Shown here: positions 1 through 8,039 of the stretch, in pieces
Layout of the letters: each line of letters begins with the position of its first letter
Position numbering within the stretch: the first letter of the stretch is position 1
Source: Dehalococcoidia bacterium
GTDB lineage: Bacteria; Chloroflexota; Dehalococcoidia; E44-bin15
Assembly: GCA_035528575.1 (NCBI GenBank)
Contig: DATKYK010000030.1
Location: 1 to 64,000, forward strand
DNA length: 64,000 bases
Direction: 5' to 3'
Translations under genes and position numbers: made by a program
The notes under the pieces: model-generated
Databases searched by the model: none
Seen by the model: only the letters and a program-made list of their open reading frames with translations
Told to the model about the DNA's origin: nothing

Positions 1-371
1 GCGGGTATCGTCAGGGATATCGACACAAACTGATGTTCGTCTGGATCGAGGGTCATTGTCTGGGGATTGAAGGTGAACCACTCAGCCGGCGGCTTGATAT
101 CCGTCTGTCCTGGCATGTAACCTATGTGCACTTCGTAGATACCGCGCCCATCGCCGCTGTTGATGACAGCGATCTCGGGCAGGTCGTAGCTCTCCCCTTG
201 AATCAGCGGGCACTCTAAGACGATCCTGGCAGTATCCGTGGCCACTCCCCAGCTAGCAGCGGAAGCCACCGTACTAACGATGAGAGTCATCGGGGCTGCT
301 GGCACTACCACCGCTGCCAGCGAGAAGATCAGCACAAGTGCTGCTACTATGTAAACCATCTTTGCTTTCAT
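1..371 (-). CDS. Secreted or surface protein, N-terminal part only (runs off the window)
   Basis: The frame opens with ATG at 369-371 and stays open to base 1, giving about 123 residues of an incomplete protein. It begins MKAKMVYIVAALVLIFSLAA, a basic N-terminus followed by a hydrophobic stretch as in a Sec signal peptide. The following region contains phrases such as LPEIAVINSGDGRG and IGYMPGQTD that look like an extracellular beta-sandwich, but I cannot assign a family. There are no conserved catalytic residues to point to. The protein is probably exported; its function is unknown. The missing C-terminus would decide whether it is anchored. Confidence 0.7.
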   Translation of the reverse strand, partial: MKAKMVYIVAALVLIFSLAAVVVPAAPMTLIVSTVASAASWGVATDTARIVLECPLIQGESYDLPEIAVINSGDGRGIYEVHIGYMPGQTDIKPPAEWFTFNPQTMTLDPDEHQFVSISLTIP

Positions 372-479
372 TTCTCTGCTCTTGTTATTGGTTTTGTACT
401 TAGGTACTACTCCGATTAAAATCCCGTCCGAGAAGAATGCGACGAGTTTTAAGCGGAACTTAGAGTGGAGTTTAAATAA

Positions 480-858
480 GAAAACCTCAAGCGATAGGCT
501 TCTCTGCCCAGCTTAAAGGCTTGTTTTTGGGCAAAACCATAGATTCACCATACTTCCTTATTAGCCGATATTCATTTTTTTTAGTGAATCCTCGGTTTTC
601 CCGTATGTGATTGTGGCTATCTGCAGGAAGTGCCTGGCGAAACGCTCATATAAATAGTAACACAAGATGCGCCATTTGTCTGTAGAGAAACTCTGTATTT
701 TTTGTGGGGAAAGTATGTATCTTTTAGTGTGGGGAAAACCCTTACAAAAATGGGGTTTTTTGTAGGGAGGCCTTGGCACAGGTCAATATCGTAGTGCGGG
801 CCGGCGGGCTCAAGGATGCTGGCTATAAGAGAGGCCACCCATGTTGGCTAGCCCCAGT
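480..858 (+). repeat. Dispersed ~0.35-kb repeat, copy A
   Basis: This segment matches the reverse complement of 22441-22790 along nearly its whole length (roughly three quarters identical by eye). Blocks shared exactly or nearly so include ttgggcaaaaccata, taacacaagatgcgccattt, gtggggaaaacccttacaaa and ggctcaaggatg. One end reads aaaacctc and the other gtagcccc or ctagcccc. No long ORF is shared, so it is a non-coding repeat, either a miniature mobile element or a structured RNA. Copy A lies upstream of the leftward secreted-protein gene at 1-371. Confidence 0.75.
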
Positions 859-908
859 AATCCGCCTGGCTAGCATATTTGCGCCACTGCCCGTTGTGAA
901 AGCGATAG

Positions 909-1058
909 TACTCCTGGGGGCATAGCAACATTGGTATCACCCTCGATACCTACTCCCACGTGATGCCCAGACTCCAAGAAGCAGCGGCACTTCGCTTCGA
1001 GAAAGGGCTACAGGAAGCCTCAGAGCAGCCCTCTCAGGAAATGTTTGCAAATGGTTAG
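909..1058 (+). pseudogene. Tyrosine recombinase (integrase) C-terminal fragment, copy 1
   Basis: Fifty codons end with TAG at 1056-1058 and contain GHSNIGITLDTYSHVMP. This is the box II region of phage-type integrases, with the GH(S) motif and the catalytic Tyr in TLDTYSH. An in-frame TAG lies just upstream (906-908) and the rest of the gene is missing, so this is a remnant. A second, almost identical fragment lies at 3613-3762. The stop is 18 bases before the -35 box of the adjoining tRNA promoter. Confidence 0.75.
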
Positions 1059-1076
1059 CAATTCTGGCCTAGCCGG

Positions 1077-1106
1077 TTGACAGCATGTGATTATTGTATG
1101 TATATT
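1077..1106 (+). promoter_or_regulatory. Promoter of truncated tRNA-Arg copy
   Basis: TTGACA (1077-1082) and TATATT (1101-1106) are separated by 18 bases and end 7 bases before the tRNA sequence. The arrangement is identical to the one in front of the intact tRNA-Arg at 3781-3810. Confidence 0.7.
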
Positions 1107-1113
1107 AGAAAGA

Positions 1114-1152
1114 GCGCCCGTAGCTCAGCGGACAAGAGCATCGGTCTTCGGA
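1114..1152 (+). pseudogene. Orphan 5' half of tRNA-Arg(TCG)
   Basis: Bases 1-39 of the intact tRNA at 3818 are repeated here (acceptor 5' strand, D arm, anticodon 5' stem and loop), with a small change in the D loop. The sequence then diverges immediately after the anticodon loop, so no mature tRNA can form. It is probably one end (att site) of an insertion into the tRNA. Confidence 0.85.
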
Positions 1153-1411
1153 GGATGAGCAAGGCACGACGTCCCATATAGTCTGAGATAGTTACGCTGT
1201 CCGCTCCGGCACCCAAAACTACGAGACGACACATTTTACCACAAAAACTACCACCGTCGGGGAGCGTCACGGGGAGCGTCACCCATTCTCGGATAGCCCC
1301 CCAATCAATCCAAGTCTAATATTAAAATCGGCTTAGTTTAGGGGGGCAGGTCAGAGATCCATTAGGATGACATAGATACGATGGTATATGGTATAGAAAT
1401 GAGAAGGGGAA

Positions 1412-2218
1412 ATGCCTAAAGCGAGGGTGAATGGGATCAGCCTCAACTACAATGTAGAGGGACAGGGAGAACCCTTAATCTTGATGATGGGCTGTGGGGG
1501 CCCGGGTCGTTTTTGGTTTTTCCAAACCCGTGTTTTCAAAAAGCATTACAAGGTCGTTACCTTTGATGCCAGAGATGCTGCATTCGGAAAAACAGATAAT
1601 CCAAGCGAACCTTATACTATGAAGACGATGGCGGATGACACGATCGGTTTGATGGATCATCTTGGCATTGATCGAGCTCATATACTGGGATTCTCGATGG
1701 GAGGTATGATTGCGCAGGAGCTTACCATCAATTATCCCGAACGGGTACAAAAGCTTGTCTTGGCGTCGACGGTCTCGTCGGCAAGTCAAATTGCCCCAGA
1801 GTTGCTGGGACTTTTTGGTCTCCATGAGGATTTCTCTGACGGGGACTGGGCAAGTGTAGATGTTAGGCAGGGCTTCGGCTCGGCAACTTCCCTAGCTTTC
1901 AACAGCAGGCTGTACAGGATGCTTGTGGGGCTGCTATTCCCTATCTGCGATAGATTGGGTTGGTTTGAGCGTCTTAAGGGGCAACGTGGGGCAGTTGCAG
2001 GTTGCGATACCCTCGACAGGCTGCACACCATTAGAGCTCCAACCTTGGTGATTGTGGGAACTGAAGAAAGGTGTGTGCAAATTCACGTCTCAGAGGTGAT
2101 GGCAAGCAGGATACCGAATGCTAAGCTGGTCAAAGTTGATGGCGGGTCACATGCACAAGTTTTTGAAATGAGGAGTAGATTTAACAAGGAGGTCTTGGAT
2201 TTCTTGCGCAGTGGCTGA
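1412..2218 (+). CDS. Alpha/beta hydrolase
   Basis: A 268-residue protein with the alpha/beta-hydrolase fold. The nucleophile elbow GFSMGG places the catalytic Ser at about residue 95, preceded by the typical DHLGIDRAHILGFSMGG strand-turn-helix. The catalytic His is likely H247 in GGSHAQVF. At the usual acid position (GxxD before V/P) the sequence reads GTEERCV, so the acid may be Glu218 or Glu219. The start ATG follows a GAGAAGGGGA ribosome binding site. It sits alone in the island between the two tRNA-Arg repeats, so it may be cargo of an old insertion. Substrate unknown; an esterase or lactonase-like role is possible. Confidence 0.85.
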   Translation: MPKARVNGISLNYNVEGQGEPLILMMGCGGPGRFWFFQTRVFKKHYKVVTFDARDAAFGKTDNPSEPYTMKTMADDTIGLMDHLGIDRAHILGFSMGGMIAQELTINYPERVQKLVLASTVSSASQIAPELLGLFGLHEDFSDGDWASVDVRQGFGSATSLAFNSRLYRMLVGLLFPICDRLGWFERLKGQRGAVAGCDTLDRLHTIRAPTLVIVGTEERCVQIHVSEVMASRIPNAKLVKVDGGSHAQVFEMRSRFNKEVLDFLRSG

Positions 2219-2708
2219 TTGTGATCCAACTACCAATGGGTATTTTGTAGATGCTATTGAGGTAGAATTATTAATGACTGTTTGTGCGTTGCACTATTAT
2301 AGTACAAGCAAATCAAACATCCCTATGTTCGTGAATTGGTAACCTCTGAAGCTGTGGTAGGTTCAGGAACCATCTGAAGTAGTGACCTCAATTTGGGCTG
2401 GACTGTGCTGCAATGACCAGCCCCCGGTTATTATATCACTCCCAGAGTTAGACTTTCCGGTATTTGACCTGCACCCACTATTTTGTCCACTTATCAGTTT
2501 AGTATTGCCAGCATTATACCACCACAAGACAAGGAGATTTCTCTACTGCTGAACCGACTCCTGGGTGACGTTAGGTTAATCAAGTAGCCGCCAGTCCCAG
2601 GACGAAGCCCGCTCGGGCAAGGCAAGGCTACGCTGGCGTTCAAGTGAGGCAATAAGAAGGGGAGCTATCTTAACATCTCTAGTAGACCGCTGTTCTATTC
2701 ACTTCAAG
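2219..2708. other. Intergenic stretch with no recognised gene
   Basis: No ORF with a convincing start or family resemblance was found. The sequence lies inside the tRNA-Arg island and is probably decayed mobile or filler DNA. Confidence 0.4.
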
Positions 2709-2876
2709 CTATCTTGAGAAGAGTTTCAAAAGAGAAGCGAAAATACCACCAGGTAATAATGTAAATAATCCCACAAAAAGAGCACCTAGACCTATAACCG
2801 ATAGTACAAGGTTAATCGCCCAACCCGTCTCTAGCCAGCTGATTATATAGCCGATTAGAACGGCTACTCCAATCAA
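2709..2876 (-). CDS. Possible small two-helix membrane protein
   Basis: An open frame ends with TAG at 2709-2711 and can start at TTG (2874-2876), giving 55 residues. It is strongly hydrophobic in two blocks (LIGVAVLIGYIISWLE and LVLSVIGLGALFVGLFTLL), as in a helical hairpin. The same frame is open back to the TAG that ends the upstream Pro/Thr-rich gene, so it may be its in-frame continuation after a stop. There is no clear ribosome binding site and no ATG. It could be a decayed C-terminal membrane anchor. Confidence 0.3.
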   Translation of the reverse strand: MIGVAVLIGYIISWLETGWAINLVLSVIGLGALFVGLFTLLPGGIFASLLKLFSR

Positions 2877-2921
2877 TGAGAGTCTAGCAATAATGCAAAG
2901 GCGATTATCGTCTTCATGAGA

Positions 2922-3584
2922 CTAATAATTTTGACAATACACTGGTTCATCGCCCAAAGTATCACCTGTTGCTACAAGTGTAATACAATATCCTGTACTA
3001 CTCTGAGAACATGGCACAATATTAACGGTCATATAATAACGATTTCCCGTTGACTGGAACTCATAATCAACATTGCCGTATACGTGCAATGGAGGACATA
3101 CATAAATAAGATGGGGTTCATCTATGTAAAAATTATCGTTTTTATTGTCATTAATAGTCGCAGAATAGTAGCGTTGACAACACTCAAGGTTGGCGGTGAA
3201 ATTGCTAAACGTCTTTGTGATTCCTTGACCTGCATCCTCACAACTGAAGACTACAGCCCAAGATTTGTAGTCTGACATGCAAGTTACAGTGCATGGTGTC
3301 TGAGTGGGTGTGGGTGTTGGAGTTGGCGTCGGAGTGGGGGTAGGAGTCGGTGTGGGAGTTGGAGTCGGTGTGGGCGTTGGAGTCGGTGTTGGGTACAGTG
3401 TAGGTGTAGGTATCGGTATCGGTGTTGGTGTGGGTATGAGTGTTGCCATAGAGGTAGGGGTAGGAGTTGGGGTAGGGATAGGAGTAGGAGTAGGGGTGGC
3501 TGTCGGTCCTGCAGTGCCAATTGCAATAATCGAAACTATAGCAATTAGGCATATTGCTATTATTACCACGAGAATTATTTTCAT
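2922..3584 (-). CDS. Membrane-anchored surface protein with Pro-Thr repeat stalk and Cys-rich head
   Basis: A 220-residue protein. Residues 1-24 form a hydrophobic segment ([19 protein letters not shown]) that acts as signal or anchor. Residues about 28-95 are almost pure Pro-Thr dipeptides, an extended stalk typical of bacterial cell-surface proteins. Residues about 96-220 form a globular part with eight Cys, suggesting disulfides outside the cell. A GGGGGGAG ribosome binding site precedes the ATG. The repeat DNA is prone to slippage, so stalk length may vary between cells. No enzymatic motif is visible; function unknown. Confidence 0.6.
   Translation of the reverse strand: MKIILVVIIAICLIAIVSIIAIGTAGPTATPTPTPIPTPTPTPTSMATLIPTPTPIPIPTPTLYPTPTPTPTPTPTPTPTPTPTPTPTPTPTPTQTPCTVTCMSDYKSWAVVFSCEDAGQGITKTFSNFTANLECCQRYYSATINDNKNDNFYIDEPHLIYVCPPLHVYGNVDYEFQSTGNRYYMTVNIVPCSQSSTGYCITLVATGDTLGDEPVYCQNY
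3300..3515. repeat. Hexamer-like microsatellite encoding Pro-Thr repeats
   Basis: About 215 bp of degenerate GGNGTN units (gtgggtgttggagtcggtgt and variants). All three minus-strand frames and one plus-strand frame stay open through it, so spurious ORFs with Gly-Val runs arise on the other strand. Length variation by slippage is likely. Confidence 0.85.
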
Positions 3585-3612
3585 TGGCTCCCCCCAATCC
3601 GCCTGGCTGTAC

Positions 3613-3762
3613 TCTTTGCGCCATTATAGCAAAATTGGCATTACCCTTGATACCTACTCCCACGTGATGCCCGGACTCCAAGAAGCAGCGGCACTTCGCT
3701 TCGAGAAAGGGCTACAGGAAGCCTCAGAGCAGCCCTCTCAGGAAATGTTTGCAAATGGTTAG
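3613..3762 (+). pseudogene. Tyrosine recombinase C-terminal fragment, copy 2
   Basis: Contains KIGITLDTYSHVMPGLQ, with the catalytic Tyr in TLDTYSH, and ends with TAG at 3760-3762. From the Tyr box to the stop it is almost identical to copy 1 at 909-1058. Upstream the frame runs into the Gly-Val shadow frame of the microsatellite, so the catalytic Arg and HxxR parts are absent. It is the broken end of an integrase gene abutting the tRNA promoter. Confidence 0.7.
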
Positions 3763-3780
3763 CAATTGTGGCCTAGCCGG

Positions 3781-3810
3781 TTGACAGCATGTGATTATTG
3801 TATGTATATT
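3781..3810 (+). promoter_or_regulatory. tRNA-Arg promoter
   Basis: TTGACA (3781-3786), an 18-base spacer and TATATT (3805-3810), 7 bases before the tRNA. This promoter lies within the duplicated, element-derived segment. Confidence 0.75.
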
Positions 3811-3817
3811 AGAAAGA

Positions 3818-3890
3818 GCGCCCGTAGCTCAGCGGATCAGAGCATCGGTCTTCGGAACCGAGGGTCGAGGGTTCGAATCCCTCCGGGCGC
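3818..3890 (+). tRNA. tRNA-Arg (anticodon TCG)
   Basis: Complete cloverleaf of 73 nt. The acceptor GCGCCCG pairs with CGGGCGC; the D stem is GCTC/GAGC; the anticodon stem TCGGT/ACCGA encloses loop CTTCGGA with anticodon TCG; the T arm is GAGGG TTCGAAT CCCTC. CCA is not encoded. An orphan copy of its 5' half lies at 1114-1152. Confidence 0.95.
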
Positions 3891-3969
3891 GTATCTTAGT
3901 AAAACTCTCCTACAGACATTTTGCCGACAAACCTTCTACGTACGCTTGCGCCTGAGGTGTTGATCCCAA

Positions 3970-5592
3970 TTATTTTCTACCTGCATCGTCAGTCTCCCAC
4001 CTAAAGCCCTGCCCTACGGCTGCCGAGTTGCGGTAATCCTCAACCTGACGTCGCTGCTCGTCAGGATTCCACCCTAGTAATCGCCCCATCTCGCGCGCTA
4101 TAGTATCTGTAGCATCCAGTCCCTGACATGAGCGCATTCCCACGGTACTGCGGCGGAGTAGGAAGTCGCTCAATGTTATTGCTCCCTCATCGATAGAGTA
4201 CCAAACTTGGGCAAGAATATCCGGGCTATGAGGACAGAGATTCTGGCCTCCCCGTGCATCCTTTTCAACCAGGTCGAGCACACGGCGGAAGCGAGAGCCG
4301 TAGAGGTTACCAAGGTGAGTAATAGTATCCATGGAGAGACCGCTTTCAAGCGCAGCTTGCTCCATTGCTTCTTGTGAAGGAGACGGTGCTCCGGGCAGAG
4401 GAATTTTTGCCGTGCTGCTGAGAGTTTTTAGGCCAAGCTTGCGACAAACCAGATTCACTGTATCCTCCGCTACAGCACGGTATGCTGTTATCTTGCCACC
4501 TAATACCGATATAAAACCACCCACACCATCTTTTTTCTCATGATCTATAACCTGGTATTTCCTGGACAAGTCTCTTGTACTTCGGCTACCCGAATCAGCC
4601 AGGGCCCGCAACCCTGCCACGGTATATAATACGTCCCCCAATTCCAAACTAGGGAAGGCTTCACGCACGCCTTCGAGTATATATACCACGTCCTCTTTCT
4701 TGGCTTCTACGATATCCAGGTCTCCCGAGTACTCTGTGTCAGTTATCCCAATAAGGGAGTAGTCCAACCATGGAATAATAAAGAAATGCCTCCCTTTGGC
4801 GATGGAGAACATAGCAATGGCGTGGCGGGAGATTTGAGGTGTAACGATATGAATACCTTTGCTTCGACGCACTACAGGTGGCGAGCCTGTGCCCATCATC
4901 TCGACTACCGACTGTGCCCAGTGACCTGTAGCGTTTACCACGAGGCGTGATCTCACCTTATAAGCTTCCCCTGATAGGACATCGCGGACCTGCACCCCCG
5001 AGACAGAGCTGCCTAATCTCTGGAGTCCGGTAACCTCGGCATAATTGACTGGAGAGGCACCGAGTTCTGCAGCTGCGATGACGTTTTCCAGGCAAAGCCG
5101 CTCCACAAAGGGAGCCTGGCAGTCATAATAGAGATAAGAGCCCTTCAGCCCCTTCAGTTCCAGGTCTGGCTCCATTTCTATAGTCTCATGACGGGTAAGG
5201 CGCTGACGCGAAGGAAGAGACTTATCGAATGAAAGCATATCGTAGAGGGGTAGTCCGAATGCCAGCGCCACCCGCTGCGAGGTACTGTTCATCGGTATAA
5301 TAAAAGAACGGGGATGCACCAGGTGGCTAGCAATAGAGAGGAGTATCTCCCGCTCCCGGAGACCCTGACGCACCAGACTAAAATCAAGATGTTGCAGGTA
5401 GCGCAACCCCCCGTGAATAAGTCTCGACGAGCGGGAAGTCGTGCCAGAGGCGAAATCCTGCTTCTCCAGGAGTAGGGTATGAATACCGCGGAGTGCAGCA
5501 TCCCGGGCGATACCTGCACCCATAATGCCTCCTCCTACGACAATAAGATCGAAGGTCTCAAATTTAAGACTATCGAAGTCCCTCTTGCTCAT
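3970..5592 (-). CDS. glpD: Glycerol-3-phosphate dehydrogenase (FAD-dependent)
   Basis: A 540-residue protein of the GlpD/GlpA family, which oxidises sn-glycerol 3-phosphate to dihydroxyacetone phosphate at the membrane and passes electrons to quinone or another acceptor. The FAD-binding Rossmann motif VVGGGIMGAGIARDAALRG is at residues 18-36, followed by the family signature GTTSRSSRLIHGGLRYLQ (50-67). The C-terminal helical domain typical of full-length GlpD follows residue 400. ATG follows AAGGGGGGATTAT, a strong ribosome binding site. It stands alone. Together with plsY elsewhere in the window it links glycerol metabolism to ester-lipid synthesis. Confidence 0.93.
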   Translation of the reverse strand: MSKRDFDSLKFETFDLIVVGGGIMGAGIARDAALRGIHTLLLEKQDFASGTTSRSSRLIHGGLRYLQHLDFSLVRQGLREREILLSIASHLVHPRSFIIPMNSTSQRVALAFGLPLYDMLSFDKSLPSRQRLTRHETIEMEPDLELKGLKGSYLYYDCQAPFVERLCLENVIAAAELGASPVNYAEVTGLQRLGSSVSGVQVRDVLSGEAYKVRSRLVVNATGHWAQSVVEMMGTGSPPVVRRSKGIHIVTPQISRHAIAMFSIAKGRHFFIIPWLDYSLIGITDTEYSGDLDIVEAKKEDVVYILEGVREAFPSLELGDVLYTVAGLRALADSGSRSTRDLSRKYQVIDHEKKDGVGGFISVLGGKITAYRAVAEDTVNLVCRKLGLKTLSSTAKIPLPGAPSPSQEAMEQAALESGLSMDTITHLGNLYGSRFRRVLDLVEKDARGGQNLCPHSPDILAQVWYSIDEGAITLSDFLLRRSTVGMRSCQGLDATDTIAREMGRLLGWNPDEQRRQVEDYRNSAAVGQGFRWETDDAGRK

Positions 5593-6292
5593 ATAATCCC
5601 CCCCTTCTAATAAATCCAGTTCTAGTATTTTACCTGGACCGATTTTTGGGGTCAGGTCACTTCATAGAGTAGGCTTGCATCGGTCCGTTTCATGTTTTCC
5701 ACGGAGACTATAACATTCACCAGCAATATGTCAACAGTGTCCCTGAATTGCTCGAGCAGCGAATGGCTGCATTGCACTATGCCAAGTCATGCCTATTTGC
5801 TTTCACTGCAATAAAAGTGGCACAGTTCTTGCTACACTACAAAACAGATGTCGTAGTGGCTAAAGAAAGCTTGTCAGGGAAGGGCCTGGATATGCATTTG
5901 CTGATGCCGGCGTAGAAACCATACAAACGGAAAATAGGTCTTTGAATGAACTGATGGGCTAAATACTAAGGAACTTGCCTTCAAGCTAGAGGATGATGTT
6001 GCCGTAGTCAAATCGTCGAGCCCATTTAAATATCTCAAGCCACAGTATCCTTTGAGACAGTGTCCAGGAACTGTTCAAAGCAGCCATAGACCTAACGTTC
6101 AAGATGCGACGTATCGTTCAGGACATTCTCATTAGTTGGTTTCTACGATTAAGATAGCCCGGCAAGGTAGATAAAGGAGCTAGCGAAGAGGAAATCTCAA
6201 GTAGTTAACATTATGTCATTTGTCAGGAGCTAGAGAGGAGAATATCGCTTAAAGTTCGATTTTAGGCGACAGTGAGCGGCATTCTGCATTTT
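5593..6292. other. 700-bp gene-free stretch
   Basis: Contains the glpD ribosome binding site and presumably its promoter at the left edge. A short open stretch near 5789 (MPICFHCNKSGTV) has a CxxC pair like the start of a zinc-finger transposase, but stops follow soon after. I cannot assign it; probably decayed DNA. Confidence 0.4.
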
Positions 6293-7186
6293 CTATTTTG
6301 AGTGGCCGTCTATTCCAGCAGCAGCCAGTATATCCGGGACCACTTCCTCTTTGCCGATTGCCATTATATGTACTCCATCGCAGATTGAATTTTTTTTCAG
6401 TGTGGCGATCATGCGGCCGGCAATCTCTATACCCTTGTTGAGCGCCTCACCCTTGGGAGCGCTCGCCAGTTCATCGATCAGGTTCTGGGGCACAAATATG
6501 CCCGGTACGTTCTCGTTCATATACTTCGCCATTCTGGCTGATACCAGCAGGACTATCCCTGCCAGGATCTTGACGGGGAACTGTCGGGCATAGTCCATGA
6601 ACTTGCTGAAGTTATCCAGGTCATAGATTGCCTGGGTCTGGATAAACTCGGCTCCGGCCTCCACCTTCTTTTCGAACTTGATCAGCTGGGGTTCGATAGG
6701 GTTTGCCTCTGGAGTTACTATGGCCCCGGCACAGAACTCAACCGCACCATCGAGGTCGTTTCCTCCCAGGTCCTTTCCCGATTCCATTTGTCTGATTGTC
6801 CTGAGCAGTTGGACCGAGTCGAGTTCGAAAACGCCTTTGGCCTCCTTGTGATCTCCAACCGGTATGGCGTCACCGGTGAGGCAGAGGACATTCCTTATAT
6901 CCCTGGTGTATGCCAGCAGGAGTTCGGCTTGAAGCGCCATTTGATTACGGTCGCGGCAGGTCATTTGCAGTATAGGTTCGCCACCTCGCTCTCTGATCTC
7001 CAGGCAGCCGCCGATAGAGGGAAAGCGCATCACCGAGCTCTGGTGATCGGTAACATTTAAGGCGCTCACCTTGTCCTTGAGGATGTCTATATGGTGGCGC
7101 ATCTTCTCGATGTTGGTGCCTTTTGGCGGGCCGATCTCGCTGGTCACTATGAACTTACCGGAGTTAAGCGCTTCCTTGAAGCTCAT
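6293..7186 (-). CDS. metF: Methylenetetrahydrofolate reductase
   Basis: MetF family TIM-barrel flavoprotein of 297 residues. It catalyses 5,10-methylene-THF to 5-methyl-THF, the last step of the methyl branch of the Wood-Ljungdahl pathway or of methyl supply for methionine. Visible family features are FIVTSEIGPPKGTN near the N-terminus, SALNVTDHQSSVMRF (residues about 43-57) and FIQTQAIYDLDNF. ATG at 7184-7186 is preceded by GAGGAG and is better than an upstream in-frame start at 7321, which would overlap metV by over 100 bases. It lies 11 bases after metV; in acetogens MetF and MetV form a complex. Confidence 0.92.
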   Translation of the reverse strand: MSFKEALNSGKFIVTSEIGPPKGTNIEKMRHHIDILKDKVSALNVTDHQSSVMRFPSIGGCLEIRERGGEPILQMTCRDRNQMALQAELLLAYTRDIRNVLCLTGDAIPVGDHKEAKGVFELDSVQLLRTIRQMESGKDLGGNDLDGAVEFCAGAIVTPEANPIEPQLIKFEKKVEAGAEFIQTQAIYDLDNFSKFMDYARQFPVKILAGIVLLVSARMAKYMNENVPGIFVPQNLIDELASAPKGEALNKGIEIAGRMIATLKKNSICDGVHIMAIGKEEVVPDILAAAGIDGHSK

Positions 7187-7197
7187 TTTTCTCCTCC

Positions 7198-7842
7198 TCA
7201 CTGGATTATGGTGATGCGTGGACGGGGCATCACCTGGGAATTCCTGGGGGGATGGTACTTTTTCATCAGGTCTAGCCTGCCTTGCTGCTTGAGGCGATTG
7301 TAGATAAGCGTCCAGGCGCAATCTTTATCAGGGTCGACTTCGCATTTTCCATTGTTTGTGCCGCCGCAGGGCCCGTTCAGCATTCCCTTGTGGCATGCGG
7401 TGAGGGGGCAGATACCGGCGGTATAGCCCAGCACACATTGGCCGCACTGGTCACAAACCTCGTGGAAGCAGCCTGGCCCATCCTCGAAGCCGATGAATAG
7501 GGTGTCCAGGGCGGGGATGACCGGCTTTTCCATATAGGAGCCTACTCTCTGCACCCCCAGGGCGCAGGACATCACCAGGAGGCAGTCAGCACTCTGAATG
7601 GCGCCATTTACTTCGCTCAGGGATACCTCGGTCATCTCATCGCAGGCGGTGGGAATGACCGTCCATCCGCTGACCATCTTGTCCAGGCCCTGCAACCTCT
7701 CCTTCATATCCAGGACCTCTTCCCTGCCGCCGGTCCTGGTCATGGTAGCGCAAGTGCCACAGCCAATGATGTAGAGTCTTTTCAGTCCGTCGAGTTGCTG
7801 CTCGATCTCCTCAAGAGACTTTTGCCTAGTAATTGATTTCAT
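7198..7842 (-). CDS. metV: MetV-type methylenetetrahydrofolate reductase partner (zinc / Fe-S protein)
   Basis: A 214-residue protein matching the MetV (MTHFR C-terminal domain) family, partner of the short, NAD-independent type of MetF. Cysteines are abundant: CGTC at 28-31, C67, then a cluster at C125, C130, C133, C136, C145, C150 and a GPCGGTNNGKC motif (158-167). The family is known to bind Fe-S clusters and zinc and to wire MetF to other electron carriers. It is translated just ahead of metF. The redox genes upstream (8040-14287) are read in the same direction after a 0.2-kb gap and are plausible electron partners. Confidence 0.88.
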   Translation of the reverse strand: MKSITRQKSLEEIEQQLDGLKRLYIIGCGTCATMTRTGGREEVLDMKERLQGLDKMVSGWTVIPTACDEMTEVSLSEVNGAIQSADCLLVMSCALGVQRVGSYMEKPVIPALDTLFIGFEDGPGCFHEVCDQCGQCVLGYTAGICPLTACHKGMLNGPCGGTNNGKCEVDPDKDCAWTLIYNRLKQQGRLDLMKKYHPPRNSQVMPRPRITIIQ

Positions 7843-7864
7843 GCTCTACCTCCGTAGAATAAAT

Positions 7865-7882
7865 CCGAATTTCTAAATTCGG
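7865..7882. promoter_or_regulatory. 8-bp perfect inverted repeat upstream of metV
   Basis: CCGAATTT-CT-AAATTCGG, a perfect palindrome in the 0.2-kb gap between the NuoF-like gene and metV. It lacks a following T-run on the transcribed strand and is 22 bases from the metV start, so an operator or weak hairpin is more likely than a terminator. Confidence 0.35.
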
Positions 7883-8039
7883 AACGAATTCAAAATCCCC
7901 ATACTGAATATTTAAAATGCAGATACCAAATGTGACAACCCGAGCATAGATCCCTCAAAATACTTCTGTCACTTCGATTCCTCTGGATAACACCATTTCA
8001 GAGGGTACACCGGTTATTAGTGATTTAGAGGTCAATATT

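Larger units (their letters stand above)
850..1152 (+). repeat. Direct repeat flanking the tRNA-Arg island, left copy
   Basis: Matches 3588-3856 in the same orientation, with an indel near 890-930. From about 940 to 1152 the copies are nearly identical. The repeated unit holds, in order, the 3' end of a tyrosine recombinase gene, a tRNA promoter and the 5' half of tRNA-Arg(TCG). Such a unit is expected at the end of an element inserted in a tRNA gene. Confidence 0.85.
3588..3856 (+). repeat. Direct repeat flanking the tRNA-Arg island, right copy
   Basis: Partner of 850-1152. It begins near ccccccaatccgcctggc and continues through the integrase remnant and tRNA promoter to the anticodon loop of the intact tRNA-Arg, where the two copies diverge. 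Confidence 0.85.

Noticed and set aside
33-218. Plus-strand 61-codon frame
   Set aside because: It is antisense to the signal-peptide-bearing gene at 1-371, which has a better start and composition.
3304-3762. Plus-strand 152-codon frame with a Gly-Val repeat
   Set aside because: The first part is the reverse strand of the Pro-Thr repeat; only the last ~45 codons (integrase fragment) are meaningful.
5770-6060. Zinc-finger transposase remnant
   Set aside because: Only a CxxC pair is visible, with stops soon after; not enough to call a family.
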